A DNA stretch of 64,000 bases from Labilithrix sp. (lineage in GTDB: Bacteria > Myxococcota_A > Polyangia > Polyangiales > Polyangiaceae), in NCBI GenBank assembly GCA_019637105.1, contig JAHBWF010000001.1:162140-226139 (forward strand), in the 5' to 3' direction. The number at the start of each line of letters is the position of its first letter. Within the stretch, counting starts at the first letter, position 1. This document shows positions 26,813 through 37,434 of the stretch, one piece after another. A program made the position numbers and the translations under genes. Under the pieces are notes generated by a model, which saw only the letters and a list, made by a program, of their open reading frames with translations, searched no databases and had not been told where the DNA came from.

Positions 26813-29727
26813 CCGAGCTCCGGGTTCGGGTTCTTGAGCCGCGCGAGGTAGCGGACGCGCGGCTCGGTGCCGAGCTCGCCGAGGACGGCGTACGCGCGCT
26901 CGTCGCTCCGGAGCCGCGCGACGTCGGAGCTCGCGTCGCGTAGGTCGCCGAAGACGATCGCCGCCGAGGGGCAGGTCTGCTGACACGCCGTCCGGGGCGG
27001 GGCGGCCGCCCGCCCCTGCCGCTCGCGGATCCCGTGCTCGCGCAGGCGCTGGACGCAGAACGTGCACTTCTCCATCACGCCGCGCTGGCGCACCGTGACG
27101 TCCGGGTTGTGCGCGAGCTCGCGCGTCGCGTCCTCCCCGCGGTGGAAGTCGAACCAGTTGAACCGGCGCACCTTGTACGGGCAGTTGTTCGAGCAGAACC
27201 GCGTCCCGACGCAGCGGTTGTAGACCATCTCGTTGAGTCCGTCGGCGGAGTGGACCGTGGCGTTGACAGGGCACACGTACTCGCAGGGCGCCGTCTCGCA
27301 GTGTTGACAGAGCATCGGCTGCGGGGCGATCTCGGGATCCTCCGGATCGCCGACGAGGTACGTGTCGACCCGGAGCCAGTGCATCTCGCGGCCGAGGTAG
27401 ACGGCGTCGGGTCCCACGGTGGGCACGTTGTTCTCCGCCTGACAGGCGATGACGCACGCGCCGCACCCCGTGCACCGCGTGAGGTCGATCGCCATCCCCC
27501 ACTGGTGGACGTCCTCCCGCGGCTCTTTCGTGTAGAGCGTGAGGTGGCGCCTGCCCTCGTCGCGCGGCGGCGGGCGCGAGCGACGGTGCTCTTCGAGCGT
27601 CGCGTGACGAAGGATGTCCTCATCGCGGCCTGCGAGGTCCCGCTGCCGCTGCGTGATCGCGAGATCGTGGCGCGCGCCGGTCTTGCGGATGTCGACGGAG
27701 AGCGGCGCGACGGCGACGCCCGCCGCGAGCGCGAAGGCGTTCGCGCCTCGCCCGTGCGCGAGCTCGGCTCCGCGCGTGCGCCCCCACCCGAGCGTGAGGC
27801 CGATGCTCCCGTCTGCCTGTCCCGGGACGACGATGACGGCGGCGGTGATCGTCGCGCCCGAGGCCCGCAGCTCGATCTCGTCGCCCGTCTCGAGCCCGTG
27901 CTGCGCGGCGGCCTGGACCGAGACCGTCGCGGCGTTCGCCCAGGTGAGCTTCGTGATCGGGTGCGGCAGCTCGAGCAGCCAGGCGTTCGCCGCGAAGCGT
28001 CCGTCGTGGACCCGCGGATCGGGCCGGATGACGAGCTCGAGGGCCGGCGGAGGCGTCGGCGTCGTGCGCGCGAGTCGTTTGGCGAGCGCCGCCCAGTCGA
28101 CGCGGGCGTCGACGGGCGCGATCGTCGTGTCGTCGACGATGCCTCGCTTGAGCGCGCGCCGCCAGCGCTGCTCGAGGTCCGCGCCGGCGCCGCCGCGCGT
28201 GAGATCGGCGTGGACGCGCGCGCGGACGCGGTCGTACGCGCGCGCGTCGCGACGGGTCGTGAAGAGCGAGAGCAGCTCGAGCTCGGTGCGCCCGCCGAAG
28301 AGCGGATCGATCAGCGGCTGGACGATCGACGCGGTGCCGTCGAAGGCGCGCGTGTCCCCCCAGGACTCGAGCGCGTGGGCCTCCGGGATCACGAAGGTGC
28401 ACTTGGCGGCGGTCTCGTCGGCGTGCAGGCCGAGGTACGCGCTCTGCCGGGCGCGAGCGAGCAGCTCCCCGAGGCTCTGATCGGCCGGCGACGCGTACGC
28501 GACGTTCGTGCCGCAGACGACGAGGGTGTCGACCTGTCCGTCGGCGAGCTCCCCCGCGAGCCTCGCCGTGTCGTGCGCGGGCCCTCCGGCGTCCACGACC
28601 GGCGACGGCGCGAGCGTCACCGTCGTCCCGAGGTTGCCGAGCGCGGCGTTGATCGCGTGCGCCAGCGCGTGCACCTCCGGCGGCTGCGAGTTCCCTACGA
28701 TGACGGCCGAGCGACCGCGGTGCGCGGCGAGGTCGCGCGCCGTCGCGGCGATCCACGCGCGGTGCGGCGCGGCGGCGGCTCGCAGCGTGGGCGGCACGCC
28801 GCCCGGGAGGCCGGGCAGGCCGACGGCGCTCGCGAGCTCCGCCGCGACGGCGAGGATCTCCCCGGATCGCACGCGGAGTCGGTGGTCGGCCATCGCGCCG
28901 GTGACGCTGCAGATCGCCTCGACGACGTAGAGGCGGATCATCGCGTCGAGCGCGGCGCGGCGGTCCGCGAACGACCGCGCGAGGCGGAGGCGCGCGGGGC
29001 CCGTCGTGAGGAAGTCCGCTTCGAGCGAGACGACCACGTCCGCGCGCTCGAGCGCGAACCTCGGCTCCAGCACCCGCCCGAACGCGAAGCGCGCGCCCTC
29101 CCACGCGTTCTCCGGCGCCGTCGGCGAGTAGAACGAGATCGCGGCGCGCGGGAGACGCTCGCGGATCTCGTCGAGGAGCGCGGCCAACGTCGGAGACGAC
29201 GTCGGCTGGAGGAGCAGGTGGAGCCCCTTGCCCTCGGTCGAGGTCCAGGCGCCTCGCGTCAACGCCTCCTCGACGCGGGACCACGCGACGACCGAGCCGC
29301 GCTCGGTCACCGCGCGCGCGCGCCCGGGATCGTAGAGCGAGAGGACGGACGCTTGCTCGAAGGCGCCTGCCGCCCCGAGGCTGGCCGGGTGCTCGGGGTT
29401 GCCCTCGATCTTCGTCGGGCGGCCCTCGTGGCTCTCGACGACGAGCCCGATCGCGTAGCCGTCGAGCGTGGACGCGGTCGCGTAGTGCCTCGGGACGCCG
29501 GGCGTGACCTCGGGCGGCTGCACGACGTAGGGGACGATCTCCTGGCGGGGCGCGCGCGTGCACGCGCCGAGGCCCGCGAGCGCGAGCGCGGCGCCCATCC
29601 GCGCGAGGAAGTCGCGGCGCGCGATCGGATCGCGGGCGTCTTCGAGCGCGATCGCCAGCGCGGCGGCGCGCCGGCGCCGCGGATCGTCGTCGTCGTCGAA
29701 GGCGCGGGCCTCGCGCGCGCTCGTCAT
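26809..29727 (-). CDS. actB: Alternative complex III iron-sulphur subunit ActB
   Basis: The protein has 972 residues and is built as in other ActB proteins. A Tat-like/lipobox N-terminus ([20 protein letters not shown], about 38-57) precedes a large molybdopterin-oxidoreductase-like domain lacking the cofactor-binding Cys (about 60-700). The C-terminal ferredoxin-type domain has four Cys groups: [45 protein letters not shown], and CTFCVQR with [10 protein letters not shown]. They bind three 4Fe-4S and one 3Fe-4S cluster in characterised complexes. Its start overlaps the actA stop. The Tat signal implies export of the folded, cluster-loaded protein. Confidence 0.96.
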   Translation of the reverse strand: MTSAREARAFDDDDDPRRRRAAALAIALEDARDPIARRDFLARMGAALALAGLGACTRAPRQEIVPYVVQPPEVTPGVPRHYATASTLDGYAIGLVVESHEGRPTKIEGNPEHPASLGAAGAFEQASVLSLYDPGRARAVTERGSVVAWSRVEEALTRGAWTSTEGKGLHLLLQPTSSPTLAALLDEIRERLPRAAISFYSPTAPENAWEGARFAFGRVLEPRFALERADVVVSLEADFLTTGPARLRLARSFADRRAALDAMIRLYVVEAICSVTGAMADHRLRVRSGEILAVAAELASAVGLPGLPGGVPPTLRAAAAPHRAWIAATARDLAAHRGRSAVIVGNSQPPEVHALAHAINAALGNLGTTVTLAPSPVVDAGGPAHDTARLAGELADGQVDTLVVCGTNVAYASPADQSLGELLARARQSAYLGLHADETAAKCTFVIPEAHALESWGDTRAFDGTASIVQPLIDPLFGGRTELELLSLFTTRRDARAYDRVRARVHADLTRGGAGADLEQRWRRALKRGIVDDTTIAPVDARVDWAALAKRLARTTPTPPPALELVIRPDPRVHDGRFAANAWLLELPHPITKLTWANAATVSVQAAAQHGLETGDEIELRASGATITAAVIVVPGQADGSIGLTLGWGRTRGAELAHGRGANAFALAAGVAVAPLSVDIRKTGARHDLAITQRQRDLAGRDEDILRHATLEEHRRSRPPPRDEGRRHLTLYTKEPREDVHQWGMAIDLTRCTGCGACVIACQAENNVPTVGPDAVYLGREMHWLRVDTYLVGDPEDPEIAPQPMLCQHCETAPCEYVCPVNATVHSADGLNEMVYNRCVGTRFCSNNCPYKVRRFNWFDFHRGEDATRELAHNPDVTVRQRGVMEKCTFCVQRLREHGIRERQGRAAAPPRTACQQTCPSAAIVFGDLRDASSDVARLRSDERAYAVLGELGTEPRVRYLARLKNPNPELG

Positions 29728-30395
29728 CGGTGGCACCCCGAGCAGTCGACGATCGACCGGACGCCGAGGCTCGCGCGGAGCTCTCGCCCGAGGACGTCCT
29801 GCGGGCGGTCCGGCGTCCACTCCATGTTGGTGACCTCGTCGAGCGGGCGGAGGTGCCCCTCGGGCTCCCGGTGGCACTCGAGGCACCACCGCATCGTGAG
29901 CGGCCGCGCCTGGTAGACCTGTCCCATCAGGTCGACGCGGCCGTGGCAGGTCACGCAGCCGACCCCCTTGTTCACGTGAGCCGAGTGATCGAAGAACACG
30001 AAGTCGGGGAGCGCGTTGACGCGCCGCCAGCGGATCGGCGCGTTCGTGAAGTAGCTCTCGCGCACCCTCCCGAGCTCGGGGCTCGTCGTCCAGATCTGCG
30101 CGTGGCAGCCCACGCAGACGGAGGTGGCGGGGACGCCGGCCCGCGCCGAGCGCGTCGCGCCGCCGTGGCAGTACTCGCAGCCGATCCCCTCGTCCCGGAC
30201 GTGGTGCCGGTGATCGAACTTCACCGGCTGCTCCGGCGGCTCCCCTTGTCCGGTGGCGTACGGCGTGCGCGCCCACGCGATGAGCGCCGCGGGCGCGCCG
30301 ACGATCGCAGCGGCGGCGCTGCCGATCGCGAGCCAGTAGATCTGGTTGGCGTACGCAGGGAAGAGGTTCACGCGGAGGTCCGCGGCGCCGTGCAT
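29724..30395 (-). CDS. actA: Alternative complex III pentaheme cytochrome ActA
   Basis: The protein has 223 residues with five heme motifs: CEYCH, CVGCH, CVTCH, CLECH and CSGCH. A single N-terminal membrane helix (QIYWLAIGSAAAAIVGAPAA) anchors it, and FDHRHHVRDEGIGCEYCH is the standard ActA opening. The start ATG 30395 (MHGAADLRVNLFP) fits the family better than ATG 30491, which would add an Arg-rich leader. It is the first ACIII gene and most likely the first in this operon. The 123-nt gap to the upstream gene may hold a promoter, but no clear box was found. Confidence 0.95.
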   Translation of the reverse strand: MHGAADLRVNLFPAYANQIYWLAIGSAAAAIVGAPAALIAWARTPYATGQGEPPEQPVKFDHRHHVRDEGIGCEYCHGGATRSARAGVPATSVCVGCHAQIWTTSPELGRVRESYFTNAPIRWRRVNALPDFVFFDHSAHVNKGVGCVTCHGRVDLMGQVYQARPLTMRWCLECHREPEGHLRPLDEVTNMEWTPDRPQDVLGRELRASLGVRSIVDCSGCHR

Positions 30396-30518
30396 CCGGC
30401 GAGCCACGAGACGCACATGGAACTCCGCGATCGCCGCGCCCCTCCGCGAGGGCGTCTGTAGCGACTCGACCCGATGCGAGCGCGGGCGCACACGCGATCG
30501 GCCGACGCTGCGTCAGGT

Positions 30519-31292
30519 TCAGACGATGAAGGCGTAGCCGACGTCGGTCGTGGTGATGCCGTGCAAGGTGACGTCGATCTGGGTCAGGCGAGCCTGGTGC
30601 GGTCGGTAGGCCCTCTGGATGTCGACCCGCGAGACCGAGTGCTCCGCGTAGCGGTTGTAGTGGATGACCGGATGGAGGCAGTACTGGATCCGCGCGGGGT
30701 ACCGGCCGCCTCGACGTACGCACCTCACCGCCGCGAGGACGTCCCGCGCCGGGATCTGCCGGACGGCGACCTCGTACGCCGTCGAGAGGACGGGATCGTC
30801 CGTCTGCTGCTCGTGGTACGTGAGGAACCCGCCGCGAAGGAACACCGCGTAGACCCAGCTGGCCGTGGCGTCGCTGATCGGGAAGATCGGCGCGACCGCC
30901 ACGCGGAGCGTCAAGGCGACGCTCGTCTCCGGGTTGACGTCGTACTTCGGCGCCTGACGGTCGTGGTAGTAGCGCTTGTTTCGGTACTGGGGCCCCTCCT
31001 TGAACAAGCGACCGATCTCGCGCACTCGCTCCGCCTGGCCCCACTCCGGAGGGACCTGACCGTGGATCTCGGCGTGCTTGTAGACCGGGTGCGAGCGGTT
31101 CTGGAAGCCCCGCGGGAAGATCTCGTCGGGCCCGCGCGTGTCGCTCCGGAACGCGAGCCTCCCGATCCAGGACCAGCGGTCCTTGGCGTTGACCTTCCGC
31201 ATCCCGGGGTCGTTCATGACCGCATGGTACCACCGCCGCGCGTCGGCCGAGTCGATCGCCCTCCAATCGCCGAGCCCTCGCCACGGATCCAC
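30519..31292 (-). CDS. Putative ADP-ribosyltransferase, cholera/pertussis toxin A-subunit-like
   Basis: The protein has 257 residues if started at GTG 31292; ATG 31217 is another option. It follows the R-S-E order of bacterial ADP-ribosylating toxins. LAFRSDTRGPDEIFPRGF (R49, then D51-T52-R53, P55-D56) matches the toxin opening YRxDSRxPDEI. DVNPETSVALTLR (T123-S124) occupies the place of the STS strand. SWVYAVFLRGGFLTY matches the next YxIYVI strand, and AYEVAVRQIPARDVLAAVRC (E174) matches the loop ending EVxxxGGIPxxxI, where the catalytic Glu lies; the first Glu of the usual ExE/QxE is Ala here. No signal peptide or B-subunit gene is seen. It could be an effector, an anti-rival toxin or a housekeeping modifier. 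It lies between an acyl-CoA dehydrogenase gene and actA on the same strand. Confidence 0.7.
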   Translation of the reverse strand: MDPWRGLGDWRAIDSADARRWYHAVMNDPGMRKVNAKDRWSWIGRLAFRSDTRGPDEIFPRGFQNRSHPVYKHAEIHGQVPPEWGQAERVREIGRLFKEGPQYRNKRYYHDRQAPKYDVNPETSVALTLRVAVAPIFPISDATASWVYAVFLRGGFLTYHEQQTDDPVLSTAYEVAVRQIPARDVLAAVRCVRRGGRYPARIQYCLHPVIHYNRYAEHSVSRVDIQRAYRPHQARLTQIDVTLHGITTTDVGYAFIV

Positions 31293-31376
31293 GTCGACCC
31301 GGTCGGGGCTGGTCCGGCGTGAACGTCGACGGGTCTTCCTGGCCGTCGCCGACGCCGAGCGCCGCGCCCTCGCCGC

Positions 31377-32549
<1,173 letters not shown>

Positions 32550-32602
32550 GGCGATCCATCTTCCTCACGGACGCCCTCCCGGGAAGGGATCCGTCGAGGA
32601 AA

Positions 32603-32615
32603 GTCGACAGTCGAC
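32603..32615. promoter_or_regulatory. Candidate operator between divergent ACAD and MarR genes
   Basis: GTCGACAGTCGAC consists of two GTCGAC palindromes around one A and lies between the ACAD start (32549) and the regulator start (32631). MarR-type proteins usually bind such short symmetrical sites in their own divergent promoter. The assignment is positional only. Confidence 0.35.
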
Positions 32616-32630
32616 CTGTCATTTGGGACC

Positions 32631-33164
32631 ATGCTCGGCATGCGGACGACGCGCGCACCGCGCCGCTTCCGCCGTTCCGGCGGCCGTCACGACGTCCAGG
32701 CGGTCGTGGACGAAGCGATCGCGCTCTTTCACTGGCTCGAATGGGTCGCCGATCAGATCTACGCGGACGAAGCGCGCGGCGTCGCGCGGCGTTGGACGCT
32801 CCGCCGCCTGCACCGCTACGGCCCGCTGACCGTCCCGCAGCTCGCCCGGGCTCGCTCGATGAAGAGGCAGAGCGTGCAGCCGGTGGTCGACGGGCTCGTC
32901 GCCGAGCGCCTCGTGGAGATGCTCCCGAACCCGGCGCACGCCCGATCGAAGCTCGCGGCGCTCACGCGTCGCGGGATCGACGTCGTCGAGCGCATGGACG
33001 AGATCGACGCTCGCGTCCTGCGCGCGGTGGGCCGCGGGCTGCCGCGCGAGGACCTCGCGACGACGGCGGCGACCCTCCGCGCGCTGCGGGCCGGGTTCGA
33101 GGCCGAGACGCGCTGGCGCACGGTGCTCGGCGACGCGTCAGGGACGGATGACTCGCGACGCTAA
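32631..33164 (+). CDS. MarR-family transcriptional regulator
   Basis: The protein has 177 residues from ATG 32631 (174 from ATG 32640). A winged helix-turn-helix is visible: RRWTLRRLHRYGPLTVPQLA, then SMKRQSVQPVVDGLVAERLV as recognition helix, then the wing PNPAHARSKLAALTRRG. The C-terminal helix (about 130-165) would form the dimer interface. It is divergent from the acyl-CoA dehydrogenase gene and is likely its regulator, possibly sensing an acyl or phenolic ligand. Confidence 0.85.
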   Translation: MLGMRTTRAPRRFRRSGGRHDVQAVVDEAIALFHWLEWVADQIYADEARGVARRWTLRRLHRYGPLTVPQLARARSMKRQSVQPVVDGLVAERLVEMLPNPAHARSKLAALTRRGIDVVERMDEIDARVLRAVGRGLPREDLATTAATLRALRAGFEAETRWRTVLGDASGTDDSRR

Positions 33165-33167
33165 AAG

Positions 33168-33331
33168 GACCGAGCACGATTCGGAATCGTGCTCGACCCC
33201 TTTGGCTCCTCGTCATCACGTGACGGCGCGCGCCGCCCGGCCCCGAAAGAGCGCGGTCTTTCGAGGCCCCACACCCCACGCGGCGCTCGCTTCGCGAGCT
33301 GGACTTCTGATCGAGCTTCACGCTCGTTGAT
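33168..33331 (+). repeat. Multi-hairpin interspersed repeat, copy B
   Basis: This about 164-bp element is the inverted second copy of 16632-16799. It opens with a palindrome (33171-33195) with 12-bp arms CGAGCACGATTC and GAATCGTGCTCG around one G, bracketed by AAAGG and CCTTT. Next come a GGCGCGCGCC segment, CGAAAGA/TCTTTCG within GGCC arms, GCTCGC-TTC-GCGAGC, and CGAGC/GCTCG. It fills the space between the MarR stop and the stop codon of the convergent cytochrome gene. In the CGAAA stem the two copies differ by paired changes (AAAGA/TCTTT here, AAAA/TTTT in copy A), as expected for a conserved secondary structure. Confidence 0.8.
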
Positions 33332-34759
33332 TCAGAGAGCCCGGAGGAACGCGACGAGATCCGATTTCTCCTCGGCGTTCAGCTTCGTCTCGAGGACGAG
33401 GTTGAAGAACTCCACGGTGTCTTCGAGCGTGAGGAGCCGGCCGTCGTGAAGGTAGGGCGGGCTCTCCTTGACCCCGCGGAGGGGGAACGTCTTGATCGGC
33501 CCGTCGGCGGAGGCCATGCGCCCGTTGACGAGCTGCGGCTTGTAGAAGCGCTCGGCGCGGAGGTTGTGCATCAGGCCGTCGGTGTAATAGGGCGCCGGAT
33601 GACAGACGGAGCACTGCGCCTTGCCGAAGAACAGCTCCTGCCCGCGGGCCTCGGCGGGGGAGGCCGCGCCGGGATCGAGCTTGCCGTCGAACCGAAGCTT
33701 CGGCGCCGGAGGAAAGTCGAAGAGCTTCTGCACCTCGGCCATGAAGTGAACCTGGCTCCCCCGTTCGAGGACGTTGACGCCCTTCTTCGTCGCGATGACC
33801 GGATCCCCGTCGAAGTACGCGGCGCGCTGCTCGAACTCGGTGAAGTCCTCGACGCTGGTCATCGCTCGCTGCGACGCGAAGATCTTCTGGATGTTGACCC
33901 CGCGGAGCGTCGGCGTATCGATCCGGTGCCGGAACTCTTGGGGGCGGATGTCCCCGACGAGGTGCGTGCCCGCGTTGGTGTGTCCGTTGGCGTGGCAATC
34001 GAAGCAGGCGACGCCTCGGCTCGGCGCCTCGGACCGGCGGTCCTCCGTCTGGTTGAACTGCTGTTGAGGGAACGGCGTCACGAGCAGGCGCAGGCCCTCG
34101 AGCTGCTTCGGGTTGAGGATCCCGTTGAAGAGCTCGTAGTAGTTCGCGATCGTGACGAGCTTGCCCTGGGAGGCGTCGCCGAGATCGGGCCGCGTGGTGA
34201 GGAAGATCGGCGCCGGAAACTCGGGGAGCAGGTGGTCCGGGAGATCGAAGTCGAGGTCGAAGCGGGTCAGGTCGCGGTTCTCCTGCTTCTTCAGCTCGTC
34301 GATCTGGAACCTGGGGAAGAGCATCCCGCCCTCCGCCTGATGCGGGTGAGGCAGCGGGAGGAACCCGCGCGGGAAGAGGTCCTTCTCGCGGATCTCGTCG
34401 GGGGGCATGGAGGCGAGCGAATCCCACGTGGCTCCCCCGTGGAGCTTCGCGCGCACGCCCTCCTGCACGGCCTTGCCGCGGAACATCGTGACGCCCTTCG
34501 CCGCGCGGTTCGAGAGGTCGTAGCGCGCGGCGAGCAGGTCGGCCTGCGCCTTCATGAGCTTCGGCTTCTCCGCCTTCATCCGCCCGATCACCGTCGGCAA
34601 GGGCTCGGTGACGACGACCGGCAGGTAGCTCGTCGCGCCGCGCGACTCCGCCCGCGGCTTCTCCTCTCGCGCGCACGTCGCGACGACGGCGAGCGCGATA
34701 CCGATGGTGGCGAGCCTTCGCGCTGCCGTCCTCGACGAGTAGGATCTCCACGAACGCAT
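33332..34759 (-). CDS. Diheme cytochrome c peroxidase-like protein
   Basis: The protein has 475 residues. ATG 34759 was chosen because AGGAGG lies 5 nt upstream; a GTG 6 nt earlier overlaps that ribosome site. The signal peptide ends near AVVATC, and could be a lipoprotein signal. Two heme motifs are present: CFDCH (in GVACFDCHANGHTNAG) and CSVCH (in KAQCSVCHPAPYYTDG). FFGKAQCSVCH, PIKTFPLRGVKESPPYLHDG and RLLTLEDTVEFFN match the C-terminal domain of the CcpA/MauG superfamily. It has about 120 extra N-terminal residues compared with typical peroxidases. It is probably periplasmic and may reduce peroxide or oxidise another substrate. Confidence 0.88.
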   Translation of the reverse strand: MRSWRSYSSRTAARRLATIGIALAVVATCAREEKPRAESRGATSYLPVVVTEPLPTVIGRMKAEKPKLMKAQADLLAARYDLSNRAAKGVTMFRGKAVQEGVRAKLHGGATWDSLASMPPDEIREKDLFPRGFLPLPHPHQAEGGMLFPRFQIDELKKQENRDLTRFDLDFDLPDHLLPEFPAPIFLTTRPDLGDASQGKLVTIANYYELFNGILNPKQLEGLRLLVTPFPQQQFNQTEDRRSEAPSRGVACFDCHANGHTNAGTHLVGDIRPQEFRHRIDTPTLRGVNIQKIFASQRAMTSVEDFTEFEQRAAYFDGDPVIATKKGVNVLERGSQVHFMAEVQKLFDFPPAPKLRFDGKLDPGAASPAEARGQELFFGKAQCSVCHPAPYYTDGLMHNLRAERFYKPQLVNGRMASADGPIKTFPLRGVKESPPYLHDGRLLTLEDTVEFFNLVLETKLNAEEKSDLVAFLRAL

Positions 34760-35105
34760 GGCCACCTCCTGAGCGGGAGAGCGGCGACGGTAGCCGCGCG
34801 AGGCGACGCATCAAGACGGTACGTTGCCGCGACCTCCGTCGCCGCGCCGTCGCGCGCGCGATCGCGACGCGCCGCCGCCGTGACGGCGGGGCGCGCCGCC
34901 GCCCGCGACGCTGGGCCGCGCGGGACCCTCCCGCGCGAGGTCGGAGCGCGATCGCCTGCGCCGCTCGGCGCCGGGCGCCGCGCGCGTGCGCGCCCGAAAT
35001 CGAGGACCGAGAGCCAGGACCCGACGACGGGTCTGGCGCCGAGCGACCCGGGCGCGTAGGACGGTGCCCGTGGGGGGCCGGGGGGCCAGTCACATCGGCG
35101 GACGC
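34760..35105. other. Intergenic gap, 346 nt, no gene seen
   Basis: This is a GC-rich region between the peroxidase start and the 3' end of the GH15 gene. Apart from the AGGAGG ribosome site (34765-34770) nothing is recognisable. The longest open frames are Arg/Ala-rich and lack coding character. Confidence 0.4.
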
Positions 35106-36887
35106 TCAGGCCGGGCGCCAACCGTGCTGGATCCGTGAGCCGAGCGACGCCGCGGCGTTGATCACGGCGACGTGAGAGAAGGCTTGGGGGAAGTTGCCGA
35201 TGAGGCGGCGACGTTCGACGTCGTACTCCTCCGAGAGCAGGCCGACGTCGTTGGCGACGCCGAGCACGCGCTCGAAGAGCGTCCGGGCCTCGTCCTGCCG
35301 GCCCGTCATGACGAGCGCGTCGACGAGCCAGAACGAGCAGGCGATGAACGCGCCCTCGCGCCCCCAGAGGCCGTCGAGGTTCTCCTCGTCGCCGGTCGCG
35401 TAGCGAAGCACGAAGCCGTCCTGCACGAGCTCGCGCTCGATCGCGGCGATCGTCCCGACGATGCGCGGATCGTCCGGCGGCAAGAACCCGAGCCCCGGCA
35501 GGAGCAGCGAGCTCGCGTCGAGGGCGCGCACGCCGTAGCTCTGCGTGAAGCTGCCGAGCGACGCGTCGAAGCCCTTCTGGCAGACCTCGGCGTGGATCTC
35601 GGCCCGCACGCGACGCCAGCGATCGAGCGGGCCGTCGAGCCCGTGCTGCTCGACGGCCTTCACGAGGCGATCGATCCCCGCCCAGGCCATGACCTTCGAG
35701 TGGACGAAGTGGCGGCGCGGGCCGCGCACCTCCCATAGCCCGTGGTCGGGCTCCGTCCAGCGCGACTCGAGCCAGTCGCCGATCGCGCGCTGGACGTCCC
35801 ACGCCGTGCGATCGCTCCGGAGGCCCATGCGCCGGCTCTGGTAGAGCGCGTCGAGCACCTCGCCGTAGACGTCGAGCTGGAGCTGGCGCGAGGCGCGGTT
35901 GCCGACGCGGACCGGCGACGAGCGCTCGTACCCGAGGAGCCAGCCGAGCGTCCGCTCCTCGAGGCGGCGCTCTCCCGCGGGGCCGTAGACCGTCTGCAGC
36001 TTGCCGGGATCGCCGGCGACCGCGCGGAGCAGCCAATCGCGCCAGGCCGCGGCCTCGTCCGTGTACCCCGCGTGCATCAGGGCGTAGAGCGTGAACGTCG
36101 CGTCGCGCAGCCAGCAGTAGCGGTAGTCCCAGTTGCGCGCGCCGCCGAGCTGCTCCGGGAGGGAGGTCGTCCCCGCCGCCACGATCCCGCCGGTGGGCGC
36201 GTACGTGAGGGCCTTGAGCGTGGCCAGCGAGCGGACGACGGCGTCGCGGTAGGGGCCGCGCGCTCGGTGGCCCTTCGCCCACGCGTGCCACCAGCGCTGG
36301 GTGTCGTCGACGGCGCGGAGACCGTCGACGGTCGGCGGCAGCGGCTCGTGCGACGGGTGCCACGTCAGCACGAACGGCACGCGATCGCCGGCGCGGACGG
36401 TGAGCTCCGCCACGGTCTTCATGTCCTCGCCGTGGGTCTTCACCGGCGTCGTCAAGACGAGCGCGTCGGGGCCGGCGATCGCGAGGAGCCGGCCGTCGAG
36501 CTTGCGGACCCACGGGACCACGCTGCCGTAGTCGAAGCGGATCACGAGCTCGACCCGCATCCTGACCGCGCCGGAGACCCCCTCGACGACGCGGACCACG
36601 TCGGGGTATCGGCCGCGGATCGGCATCGCGTCGACGACGCGCGCCGTGCCGTCCTCCGTGTGAAATTCCGTCTCGAGGACGAGCGAGTCGCCACGGTAGC
36701 GGCGCTCGACGCGCGCTGGCGCCGCCGGGCGAACGGCGAAGCGGCCGTTGTCGGGCCTCCCGAGCAGCGCGGCGAAGCACGCGCCGGAGTCGAACCGCGG
36801 CAGGCAGAGCCAGTCGATCGACCCGTCGCGCCCGACGAGCGCGACCGACTGAGTGTCGCCGATGACCGCGTAGTCTTCGATGTTCAC
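35106..36887 (-). CDS. GH15-family glycoside hydrolase (glucoamylase/trehalase-like)
   Basis: The protein has 593 residues from GTG 36887 (VNIEDYAVIGDTQSVALVGR), the usual opening of this family; no ATG is near. The N-terminal beta-sandwich (about 1-250, with DGSIDWLCLPRFDSGACFAA) is followed by an (alpha/alpha)6 barrel. It contains GGARNWDYRYCWLRDATFTL, with the general-acid region, and GDEENLDGLWGREGAFIACS, which holds the C-terminal catalytic Glu area. SYGVRALDASSLLLPGLGFL and FPQAFSHVAVINAA are also typical. Relatives include bacterial trehalases and glucoamylases, and the substrate cannot be decided from sequence. No signal peptide is seen, so it is probably cytoplasmic. Confidence 0.93.
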   Translation of the reverse strand: MNIEDYAVIGDTQSVALVGRDGSIDWLCLPRFDSGACFAALLGRPDNGRFAVRPAAPARVERRYRGDSLVLETEFHTEDGTARVVDAMPIRGRYPDVVRVVEGVSGAVRMRVELVIRFDYGSVVPWVRKLDGRLLAIAGPDALVLTTPVKTHGEDMKTVAELTVRAGDRVPFVLTWHPSHEPLPPTVDGLRAVDDTQRWWHAWAKGHRARGPYRDAVVRSLATLKALTYAPTGGIVAAGTTSLPEQLGGARNWDYRYCWLRDATFTLYALMHAGYTDEAAAWRDWLLRAVAGDPGKLQTVYGPAGERRLEERTLGWLLGYERSSPVRVGNRASRQLQLDVYGEVLDALYQSRRMGLRSDRTAWDVQRAIGDWLESRWTEPDHGLWEVRGPRRHFVHSKVMAWAGIDRLVKAVEQHGLDGPLDRWRRVRAEIHAEVCQKGFDASLGSFTQSYGVRALDASSLLLPGLGFLPPDDPRIVGTIAAIERELVQDGFVLRYATGDEENLDGLWGREGAFIACSFWLVDALVMTGRQDEARTLFERVLGVANDVGLLSEEYDVERRRLIGNFPQAFSHVAVINAAASLGSRIQHGWRPA

Positions 36888-37072
36888 GATCGAGCCTGGC
36901 CGTCGAGCTCCGCGCACACCCGCGTGGACGTCCGGCGTTCTCCGCGAAGGGGCGACCTCGTTCGAGCAAGGATCGCACCCGTCGGTGCGACTCCGGTGCG
37001 CGCCACCCGGCGCGGGCGGCACCGTGATTGCTGTGTCCAGCGCTCATCGGACGCGAGCACGAGGGAGGAGAC

Positions 37073-37321
37073 ATGGCGAAGCTGGACGTTGAGGCGGTCG
37101 ATCTCGGGAAACTCGTCGACGTCGTCCATCGGACGACGGAGGCTCCGCTCTCGGGGGAGCTGGTCGGCCGCTCCGTCCTGCGCGACATCGTCGCGACGCA
37201 CCTCGAGTGCTCGATGCTCGAGGCGGAGGAGCTCGTCGACACGATGGTCGCGCGAGGCTTCGCGCGGCTCGAGCGCGACCCGGAGGGCCGCGAGGTCTGG
37301 CGCCTCGGTCGCGAGACCTGA
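37073..37321 (+). CDS. Small helical protein, possible winged-helix
   Basis: The protein has 82 residues from ATG 37073 with GGAGGAG at good spacing (37062-37069), which decides this start. Sequence AKLDVEAVDLGKLVDVVHRT, then DIVATHLECSMLEAEELVDT, MVARGFARLERDPEGREVW reads as three helices plus a small wing. It is divergent from the GH15 gene and lies 113 nt before mlaE on the same strand. Function is unknown; a DNA-binding role is only a fold impression. Confidence 0.7.
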   Translation: MAKLDVEAVDLGKLVDVVHRTTEAPLSGELVGRSVLRDIVATHLECSMLEAEELVDTMVARGFARLERDPEGREVWRLGRET

Positions 37322-37434
37322 GACCGCGCCGCGCGCGCGGGCGTGAACCTTGCGATCTGCACGCGTTCCATGCGTCCGGGAACGCGCTGCATGCGTCCGG
37401 GAGAGAGCGCGGGCGCCGGCCGCGGGGCCGCGCG

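Noticed and set aside
37028-37321. Toxin-antitoxin partner for the small protein at 37073
   Set aside because: There is no second small gene next to it and no recognised antitoxin DNA-binding or toxin motif.
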